NCBI RefSeq assembly: GCF_000002875.2
Contig: NC_009419.2
Coordinates: 974,954-1,038,953 of the forward strand
Reading direction: 5' to 3'
DNA length: 64,000 nt
DNA from: Leishmania infantum JPCM5
Lineage: Eukaryota; Euglenozoa; Kinetoplastea; Trypanosomatida; Trypanosomatidae
The position numbers and the translations under genes are program-made. The notes beneath the pieces were generated by a model that was given only the letters and a program-made list of their open reading frames with translations, was not told where the DNA came from and ran no database searches. Shown in pieces: positions 1-8,800 of this stretch (positions are counted from its first letter, which is position 1; each line of letters begins with the position of its first letter).

Positions 1-131
1 GAGTGCTGTCCCGTCTGGTGAATGCTCTTGTAGACGATTCTGATGCGAAAACGGATGCAGCTGGAAGCAGCTTTCGTGAACGCAGCCTGCGCGTCTCCCG
101 AGCATTCCCTTCGCTCGCACATGCCCATTAA
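1..131 (+). CDS. Probable C-terminal end of an upstream gene (partial)
   Basis: Reading from base 3 gives an open frame of 42 codons that ends at TAA (129-131). The peptide begins VLSRLVNALVDDSDAK and ends PSLAHAH, with a balanced amino-acid composition unlike the F/S/C/V-rich or P/R/A-rich noise of the surrounding untranslated DNA. I infer it is the tail of a gene whose body lies before the window; no family can be recognised from so short a piece. The alternative is a chance open frame, since 42 codons is not long in GC-rich DNA. The long GC-rich stretch that follows would then be its 3' untranslated region. Confidence 0.4.
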   Translation, partial: VLSRLVNALVDDSDAKTDAAGSSFRERSLRVSRAFPSLAHAH

Positions 132-1830
132 AGAGCCAGACTCGAGGGATGGATGCAGTCCCGCTGCGCCCTCACTCCGCCCCGCCCTGTCACGCCGACC
201 AGCACCCGGCGCGAAAGCCCCTCCAGCGAGTAGCCTCGCGACGACTGCGCGATCGTTCTGCGAGACAGGTTCCAGCAGCGCCAGCAAGGGACACAGAGAC
301 AGCCGCTGCGTTTGTCGACCCTACCGACCGCACGCTCGGCTGCGCACATCACGGCGCCTCAGAGGCCCAGCCGCGCCCCGCACCACACACGCCGCACCAT
401 GGCTCTCCCACACCATCGCCCCCGCCCCCCCCTCTGTGTTCGCGCCGCCCACAAGAACAAGTCCAAGATGGCAAGGCGTGCATGCCCAGTCGCACAACCA
501 TCCCTCCTGGGCCCTCTTCACCTCATGATGGTAGTGGACCCCCCGAGCGTGCAGCGCAACCGGACGCAGGCACGGCACCACGCCATCTGTGCTCATCACA
601 CCACACTCCCCACATTCTCCGCGGGCAAGGATGTCATGCAGGCCAAACTACGATTCGTCCTCTGCAAGGTGTCGCGCTGGACACTGGAGCACGCCAGGCA
701 GCTGGATGAGCATCCCCCAACACATGGCGCACACGCGCCGGTGCGCGGCACCGCGACCAGCAGCAGCTCTCCGCTGCACGCAGTCACCTCATCACGCACG
801 TCTCATCCGCGCTGCACAGGCTGCCCCCGTCGGTTGCCTGTCGCTATCCCCACCACACCCTCTGTGCCCACACACAACGGCAGGCTGTGAGCTCTCTGTA
901 TGCGCGGGCGCATGCGGATCCACCAGCCCCCTCTGCCCGGCCACAGCCCCGCGACTGTGAAGGGCGTGCGGGTGGAGAGGAGGTTTGGAGCGTCTTCCTG
1001 CCGCCGCCGGCGCAGGGCAGTATCCGGACTGTCGCGGCAGCATGCGGGCAAGCCATCCAGGCACGCTCCCCCTCTCTCTCCACCTCCCCCAGGCAAGAAC
1101 GCCGTCTTGACGCAGGCCGCGGGATGCCGCAAGTGCGAGCACGGCGCGCAGGCGCCGTGGGGCACAGCCGGCACGGTGTACCACACCCAGGCACAGCATC
1201 CGGCGGTCAGCGGAGCGCGAGTGAGGGGCGCGAAGCGGCCCATGCCGATCACCCCCCTCCCCCGACGAGCATGCCTGCGAAGCATGCGGCACAGCCCGTC
1301 TGCATCCCGACGGGGCGGGCTGATGAGGCGCAGACGCCGGAAGCATGGCGAGAGCACCGCCGAGCCCTGCAGACTCCCACGCGACGAGTCGCCGCGCCGG
1401 ATTACGGAATAGCGCGACTTGCAGCGGCTCTGGGCGCAGAGGCACGGCACGCAGGCCGGGTCTCAGAGGGCCCTGCCCCGAGGCTGGCCCGCCTCCTCCT
1501 CGAGCTCGTGCGGCGTGCGCGGTGGCCGCCCCCTGTTACGCGGGCGACAGAGACGCCGTCGCCACTGCCCTGGAGCGCAGGACGCTGCAGGCGACCCTGC
1601 TTGGATCGAGGCATGCGCCCCAGCGGAGGCCCGTCTGGCGCCCGAGGCGCATAGCACGTATGCGAAAGCAGGGACGGGGAAGGGCAGGCGGAGCCCGTTA
1701 GATGCACGGCTCCGGCCTTGAAGGCAGGACGGTTCGTCCCAGACGACGAGGGTGCAGCTGTTGTGCGGGAGAGACAGATGCGCGGTGGTTGCGTAGGCGA
1801 AGATTTTGCTGCCATGTGCTTGTTGGTGGA
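132..1830. repeat. GC-rich island, possible degenerate retroposon (SIDER/DIRE-like)
   Basis: About 1.7 kb of markedly GC-rich sequence contrasts sharply with the T-rich DNA after it and lacks the pyrimidine-strand bias of the other spacers. Leishmania genomes contain degenerate relatives of ingi/L1Tc retroposons, called DIREs and SIDERs, that look like GC-rich islands in intergenic DNA and 3' UTRs. I see no reverse-transcriptase or endonuclease motif and no poly(A) tail, so the assignment rests on composition and position only. It could instead be an ordinary GC-rich 3' UTR. Confidence 0.3.
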
Positions 1831-3988
1831 AGGACGCTTTGACGAAAACGTTTTCTTTTTGGTGTTTGTTTCCTACTTGTAACTGTTTGCATAGTTGCCA
1901 CCCCTCCCCCTTGTTTGCGCGCGCGCGGTGGGAACAGCGAATGTGTGGAGAATCTCGAGGAGCTCTTTTCTGATGAATGCTCATGTGCCAGTTTGTACGT
2001 GAAGTAGGCGTGCGCGGCGTGATGAATGTTATGCCTGCTAATGTAAAGTAGTCGCAGCTTGCTCTTGTATGGGCTTTTTTTTGTGGTGCATACTCTTTTC
2101 GCGTCTTCCTGCGTTGCCTATCTTATTGATGGCACAAGTGTGTCCAATCCCGCAGGTCGCTTCGACGCAGCGCCATCCAGGGCCTGACGGTCAATATCAG
2201 CAGCGATACATACCTCTGACCTCCTCACATCGTAGGTACTCGACCCTGTCACCATCAGCAGTAGTACCGCATTGGAAGGGAAAAGGGCCGCTGAGCTCCC
2301 CCCCCCACACACACAGAGTGAGCGCTGCGCTCTGAGACACTGTGCGCTTGAGGTGTGCTCTCTGTCACGAAGCGATTTCGGTGCGGATGTGAAAAAAGGG
2401 CGAAAAACGGAGACAGCGCGTCCGTTTGTTCAGAATTGTTTGGCGATGCGCATGTGGTGGTTTGCTCTCTGCGCATTGGGGCCTGGAAAGGAGTAGTTGA
2501 TCTTCGGGTAGAATAGCATTGACTTCCTGGGTGCGCACGTTTTTCGTTCCTCTCTCGCTCTTTGTCTGTCTCTATGTCTTGGTGTATGCCAGCACTGCTC
2601 GGTTGTGGCGCATTTGATGCAGGACGTATAAGAAGCATCATTATTCTATTTTCCACCGTGCGCCTGTCCTCGTTGTGCCTCCCTCCCTGTGTGTGGTCGC
2701 ATGTGTGTGTGTGTGTGCTCAAGGATATTGTTTCTTCATTGCGTTTGCTATTCATGCTGTGCGTTGCAGCGGAGTCTCTATCTCTCTGTGTGTTTACGCA
2801 GCGCCCCTTCTCCACGTTCCCGCCCAGCTGCCTCCCCCTACGCGGTCGCTTTCTTTGTACGTCTTTTGTGTTGCTGCCGTCGTCCCCTTTCGTCGTATAT
2901 TGGTGTGCTGCGATCTTCATCTCTTGCCTGCTTTGTTTTGCATCTCTGTCTCTCTTTCTTCGACTCTTGTACTTCCTTTCTGCGTGTCGTGGCGTGCGCA
3001 TGTGTATATATGTGTGCGTGTGTGTGTGTGTGTGCGTTCCATTCCTTTTAAGGCCCCTTGCCGCCGTTCTCCCCTTCTGTTTTTCCTTTTCGTCCCCCTC
3101 CCTCACACTCTTTTTCTTCTCTCTCGCTATTTGCGGCTCTTCTCCCTCTGGCAGCATCCGTCACCTCGCCGGCCTCCACCGCTCTATTACCACGCTTCGC
3201 TCAACTCTACCATTGTTTCGTTTTCTTTCTCCTCTCCGTTCTTCGTGTGTTTTTTCCTGCTGTTTTTTTTCTCTTTTTTTTTGCGTGCGTGTCTATCTCT
3301 GTGTGTGTCTGTTGTCCCTCCCTCCATCTTTTTTTTTTCATGCACACCACTGTGGCCATGGCGCCGTACAGATGATACAGAAGAAAAGGCGCACGGAAGA
3401 TAAACGAGATGGCCGCGAAAAAAAAAGAAAACGAACGGCGCGCTCGACACCGTCGGTCCTCTCGTGCTTTGTGTGTGTGTGTGTGTGCGGTACAAATGCC
3501 GACCGTGCAGCGATCTGCTTCCTGGCTGACGAAAAACAGCCGCCTTGTCGTCCGCATCCGTGTCAAGTTCCTTTGTCGCACTCTTTTGCAACCACACAAG
3601 TGAACTGTTTCTTTCCCTCGTCGCTGATCGTCCGGTTTGCTTCTGCTCCCCCTTCCCTTCAGCTCCCTCTTCACTTTCTTTCTTCCCTAACATCGACGCA
3701 CGCGCGTTGGCCACCGCATGGCTTTGCACGTCCACCTCCTCACCTCCGTGCGCACACACAAACACACACGAACACAACAGCATCCGCACCTAAATGCGCA
3801 GGTACTCATTCTTGGGCAGGCACGCACACATCGGTAGACTTGCCTTTAAAGACGCATCTGTGGGCTACAGAGCAATCCACTTGCCGGGGCGACGCCGAAC
3901 TCATCATCAGTTGTTCTTCTAGCCGTGTACTCCTATTGCTGCTGCTGGTGCGGTAGCGGTGTTGTTGAGAAGGCAAAGGTGGTGCAAT

Positions 3989-4023
3989 CTCTCCCGTTCT
4001 CCCCTCTCACCACGAAAACACAG
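3989..4023 (+). promoter_or_regulatory. Predicted spliced-leader acceptor for Spt4
   Basis: A C/T tract (ctctcccgttctcccctctc) is followed by the AG at 4022-4023. This leaves a 47 nt 5' UTR with no ATG before the Spt4 start codon at 4071. Confidence 0.5.
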
Positions 4024-4070
4024 CGTGAAGCCCCAGCGCCAACCTGGCGCTTAATTCTGCCACGGAGGCC

Positions 4071-4529
4071 ATGCAGACATCGCAGTCCCTTCACACAGCG
4101 CCAGAGGAGGAGGAGGTGGAGGCCCCGCCGCAGCTGCCACTGTCGGATGGGCGCTGCTACGCCTGCCGCCGGTGCCGTCGCATCTTGTCAGAGGTGCAGT
4201 GGTACGCGACGGGTTGCGTGGAGTGCAGCGCAACGATGGGCGTACCGGACCGCGACAGCCTCCTTGACTTTGCAACCCCACACTTTCACAACTTCATCGG
4301 CCTCATTGCACCAGGGCAGTCGTGGGTCGCGCGTCTAATCATGAAGAGTCGCGAGCCTACGAACGGCATATTCGCCGAGACGCTGTCTGACGATGAGCCG
4401 GAGGATGAGGAGGATGAGATGGAGCCCTACGTGAGGGACGCGGACGAGGAGGAAGGGCCAGCCTTGCTGGATGGAGAGGACGGCGCTGCCGAGCCCGTGC
4501 ATGAGCTGGCTGCAGAAGCTCCAGAGTAA
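4071..4529 (+). CDS. SPT4: Transcription elongation factor Spt4 (zinc-ribbon)
   Basis: Spt4 is the small zinc-binding partner of Spt5 in the DSIF complex that keeps RNA polymerase II processive. In this 152-residue protein the zinc ligands are C32/C35 (CRRC) and C49/C52 (GCVEC). They are followed by the family's characteristic order of short motifs: TPHFHNFIGLIAPGQSWVAR, matching the conserved 'F.G.I....P..SWV.R' core, and then a GIFAETL strand matching 'G.YA..V'. The core fits the usual length of roughly 100-120 residues. Unusually, residues about 105-152 form a strongly acidic D/E-rich tail (EDEEDEMEPYV and similar) absent from the short yeast and human proteins. The start is the first ATG after a good splice acceptor. 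Family assignment is firm; the tail's role is unknown. Confidence 0.88.
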   Translation: MQTSQSLHTAPEEEEVEAPPQLPLSDGRCYACRRCRRILSEVQWYATGCVECSATMGVPDRDSLLDFATPHFHNFIGLIAPGQSWVARLIMKSREPTNGIFAETLSDDEPEDEEDEMEPYVRDADEEEGPALLDGEDGAAEPVHELAAEAPE

Positions 4530-5889
4530 AACGGGGGCCCCTCTCTCCCCTGCAAGAAAACAAGTGTGCTGACCCTCGTTGCAGCTCGCCGTCGCGCCGC
4601 TTCTGGCTTGTTGCGCAAAGACAACCATCCATGCAGCTGAGCATCCTGTGTGCCCAGCCTGGACAATTTCTGTGCCACTTTATCGGGAAAGATGCCGAGA
4701 CCCGCTGCGTACAGAGATGGCTTGCGTTGTGCCCCCCCCCTTCCCCGCCTACCACTCCTCTTTGTGTGCTGCCCCGTGGTGTGAGGACCGTGGTGCGCAG
4801 GTGGCGTACGCGTCTGCGTTTCAGCGGTTTTGTTGGAGCACCTCTATGCAGCTGCGTTTGTGTCTCCGCTACCCACCGGTGCGTTGGGCTTCTCCCGTTT
4901 GCTCCGTTGAATACGTGCGTGGCTACGCGCTTCTTGTTTGCCTAACACGCTCCCTGGACGACGAAAAAAAAATAAGAAAGCGAATTGAAATCGCCATCGT
5001 GGACCGTGAGCCGTGCGCGTATGCGACAAAGAGCGGTGCTGACGTCGACGAGCGGCAACGCGAAGGGATCGAGCCGGACATTGGAGAGCCGCTTCTCGTC
5101 TTGTTTTCCATTCACGTTCGACTGGAATAGGGAACGGGGGGGGATGTACGGCAAAGACAACATCTCTGCTTCGGTTAGCGAAGTGATGAGTGCGTGCCTT
5201 GGATGATGCGGCTGCGTTGCCAGTTTCCGCCGATGGCAGCGTCTGCGTTTCTTCGCCTCTTTTGCTGCGTTCGTCTCTGTGGACGAGGGAAGCTGATCGC
5301 ACTCGCTGTCCCGCCATCCCTCTCCCTCTCTATACCGTCTTCTCACTCGCTCGGTTACACGTTCTCCCTCTGTTGACCGCCCGCACCATGGCGCAATGCT
5401 TGATTTCCGTGCGTGTGTGTGTGTGTTGGTGGTGGTGGTGATGGTGGTTGCGAGTGTGCGTGGCGCACCCGTTTGCACCGCCACACCGACGCATGGGCCC
5501 CCTCCCCCTCACGCTTTGTCGACCATCTGGACTATCTCTCTCTCTCCCCGTCTCTTTTCGCGCACATCTTCGGATATCGCTGCATCAGACAGGCTGCCGC
5601 TCGCGCTTCCACCCTCCATTCCGGCGTGTTTCGATTAGAACAGTTCGCAAAGACACCTTGTTCCGAGAGGATCCGCCGCGATATTTCGGATTGCAAAGAA
5701 GTCAAGCCCTCCCTCCCGCCAGAAGCGGCAAGTGGGCTAGTGGACAAGGGAGTACGTCACACGCCCTTCCTCTCAATAGCTGGCAGCGTGTGGACTGCTG
5801 TGCCCTGGCTTGCTCTGCTCGTGCATTGAGGTCTTCTTTTCTCTCCATCGATAAGGACGTAGCGGTGCCCCGGCACAGGTGGGAAGAGA
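4530..5889. other. Intergenic/UTR between Spt4 and the NLR-like gene
   Basis: About 1.36 kb with no supported gene. The first half is of mixed composition and is probably the Spt4 3' UTR. The second half is C/T-rich with a (GT)n run near 5408-5427 followed by GGT repeats, and ends in the splice-acceptor region of the next gene. Confidence 0.6.
5831..5855 (+). promoter_or_regulatory. Predicted spliced-leader acceptor for the NLR-like gene
   Basis: The tract gtcttcttttctctcc is followed by AG at 5854-5855, with a second AG at 5861-5862. The first gives a 34 nt 5' UTR and makes the ATG at 5890 the first start codon. Confidence 0.45.
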
Positions 5890-8800
5890 ATGCACAGCGT
5901 TTCCGTGGCAGCTGCGTCTCATGTTACCGCGGTCAACTCCGCCTTAGCGCGCGGCGCTGAGGCGTCCTCGGTCGATGATCCCTCAATGGCAAACAAGTTC
6001 GAAGCTTGCTGCCGCGCCCTCAGTCACAAAGTCAATAAGGCTGTTGTGGAGCAACTCCCAGCGCTACAGAATGGCTCCGTTGTGGACCTCTCACACAACT
6101 ACGTTGGCGCCGCCGGGTTGCAAGCGATTGCGGTCATTCTTCAGCACAACCCAAACGTAACCGAGGTACGCGCACCGCGCAACGGCCTCACGAACGACGC
6201 AGTCGTCCTCTTCTGTCGCGCCATGCGAGGGCACCAGCAGCTGTCCGCGTTGGACTTGTCCGACAACCCGGACGTTTCTTTGGCCGGCGGGCTGGCCCTT
6301 GTGAACCTGGCACAGCAGACACCGTCCCTGCGTGTGGTAAAGTTGAATGGCACACATGTGCTTGCAGCGGTGCTCGATAAGTTGACGCACGCTCTCGAGT
6401 ACAATGCGTCGCACCACGGCACCACCTCGCCCGGTGTTGTCGCTGCACTGTCGACTGCAGCTGTGGTTGCCTCATCGTCGACGTCGCCATCAAGCGCTGC
6501 TGTGGCGATGGCTGACGAGGCACGGACACTGCAGACTCTTCGCGCGCGTGTGGAGGCGGCACTGGAGGAGGGCTATCTAATCCCGCCAGCATCCCCGCAA
6601 ACAGGCTGGCGTGTTCTCGATGTGCCCATTCTGGCACCCCCACTGTTGTTCGACAACGAGGTGCGTCTTTTGTGCAACGAGGTGTTCCCGCGACTCAACC
6701 AGGAGTTCGCCTCGCACCGTGTTATTCTCTGCCCCGTCGTCGTCGGCGGCGGTGCAGGGGCCGTCGAAGGCGATGACAAGGTCAGTGATAGCGCGGTTCG
6801 GCGGCGGCCTCACCGCACAGCCGGGTCGTACAACCGTGCACTGCACTTCCGCCCAGTCAGTGACGTTACCTCCATCGTTGAGCGCGGGCGGTTTGTGACG
6901 ATCGAGCTCGTTGGCGACCTCCCCGGCGACTACGCGCAACTCGCGGCGAGTGCCATGCTGAGATTGCAGGGGATCCCGCAGTCTACCCCCCAACGGGTAG
7001 AAAGCCATGACGACGACGAGCCTGAGGAGGCCGCCGCGCCGCTTCAGCCGGTGCTGTACGAAGCGCATGAAGCCGCGCTGCGCTACACTCGATGGCTGCT
7101 CGTGGCGACGCGCCGCGACACGGGGACGCTTAAGGTGCCCGCCGCACTAGCGCCGCTGCTCACCGCCGACCCGATCATCGCACACCCAGACCGCCACCGG
7201 AGCGTCGTGCGCACGATTTTCGTCGCCGACGAGGGCCCCTCCCCAACTGCTGCGGGGCCAGCGAAGGTAGCGGAAGGCAGCAGGACAGGGGCAACATCGG
7301 CATCCGGTGCTATCCCCACCTCGCTCGAGTGGGACTACGCAACGGAAGAATATCAATGGAGGCGGCACGTGGACTGGCGGGAGCATGTTGTGGCCACGGC
7401 GCCGGTGGCGGAGCTCGTCATTCCGCAGTACACGGCCACCTTCGACTGTATAGACGCACAGGGTGGCGTGCGACTGAAGCACCTTGACGGGTTCCAGATG
7501 GCCGTGTATGCGCGACTCCGCACTGTTTTGGAGGCCTGCGTCGCCGCTGAGGCGCGTAAGCGTGAAGCCAGGGAGGCAGCCGAGTCGGACGCCGGGGCAA
7601 AGTCACTAAGCCGACTGCTGCGGAGCATCGGAACGCAACGGGCGAGGGACACAACGTATATACAGGCCCTGGCCGCTGCCAGTAGCGGCGCGGCGAAGAA
7701 GAACCTCATGAACCGCATGATAATCTACGCTGCGAACCCGCCTAGTCGCAACATGTTGCTTTTGCACGGCACGGACGCCGCCTCGCTCGCGAGTCTTATG
7801 GCGCGTGGCGCCGCCCGCCTGCAGACGCTTCAGCACGCGTACACGTTGGCCGTCTACACGGCACGCTCAGCTCTTCTGCACGAGGAGCCGACAGAGCTTC
7901 GCAGCGTTATGACCCACGTTGTGTCTCAACTGACGAAGGACGCGGCGGTGCTGCGCTACGTGAATGCAGAGGTCGAAATCGAGCGCTTGAGCGCGTTCTT
8001 CCTGCAGGTCATATCCGGCTCTCTGGCTAGTAAGAACGTCGGCAGGCCGCCGCATGCCAGCGCTGCGACGACGGCAGCGGCCAGGGCCATGTGCGAGGCA
8101 GGGCTGCCAGGGTACGTGGCCCAGTACACCTTGAACACCGACGAGGAAGCCAGCGCTGGCAACACGGCCTCCGCCCACGCCTTTGTCGTCCTGCTGGACG
8201 GCTTGGAAGAGTTGGCGATGCCGGTGCAGCCATGTGGTGCCCTCGTGCACCCGCCAGGGAGCAGCGGCAACATTGCTGGTGGCGGCGGCGCGGAGCCATC
8301 CAGCTGGTTGACAGAGAGGACTGCTCAGATGTCCTTTTCGGCGGCCCCGTCAGGGGTGACGTCCAAGACTCAGTCGAAGCCACGGAAAACGCCAATGGAC
8401 TGGCTGCTGCCCCGTGCACTGGCTCGCTACGTTCGCCTTATCGCCAGCTGTCTGTCGAACAGCGCTGCCTTTTCGTCTTTCGACCACCTTGGTCGCGATA
8501 GTGTGGACATGCTTAGCTTTGGTGCGGTGTCGGCGAACGAGGTGGAGCAGTACCTGTCTCCGGCTTCCCTCGCGCGCGCTGGCCTTGTGTTGTCAGAGGA
8601 CGAATACGAGTGCGCTCGCAGCAAGCGCGATGCCCCGATTGCGGAGTACATGAACTACCTGCTAGATGCCGCACGCAACGTGCATGAGGCACCTGGATTT
8701 CTGACGCAGCTGCAAGTGATTCAGACGTTCCCGGACACCCTTCAGGAGGCCGCGCAGGGCGTGTATGATCGCCTCGTGCACACGTTTGGCCTTCCCGTCA

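Larger units (their letters stand above)
132..4070. other. Intergenic/UTR region: GC-rich island, then pyrimidine-rich DNA
   Basis: No gene can be supported here. Bases 132 to about 1830 are unusually GC-rich and carry overlapping open frames on both strands, whose peptides are P/R/A/H-rich and match nothing I know. From about 1840 the sequence turns T-rich, with (GT)n runs near 2702-2717, 3017-3033 and 3469-3486 and many C/T tracts, which is typical of DNA upstream of a kinetoplastid splice acceptor. A 464-codon open frame at 2562-3956 is read as chance opening of T-rich DNA. Confidence 0.6.

Noticed and set aside
887..1654. 255-codon frame in the GC-rich island
   Set aside because: Overlaps equally long frames in other phases and on the opposite strand; Pro/Arg/Ala-rich product without a recognisable domain or codon bias of its own.
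2255..3157. 300-codon frame on the - strand
   Set aside because: K/R/E/T/H-rich product mirrors purine-rich complement of C/T-rich spacer; no motif and no sign of - strand transcription.
2562..3956. 464-codon open frame on the + strand
   Set aside because: The product is F/S/C/L/V-rich with Cys-Val repeats from (GT)n DNA, shows no motif, and lies in T-rich spacer; it is explained by the scarcity of stop codons in C/T-biased DNA.
4579..5130. 183-codon frame directly after Spt4
   Set aside because: Begins at TTG rather than ATG, its codon use lacks the GC-ending bias of the genes here, and no motif is visible; treated as Spt4 3' UTR.
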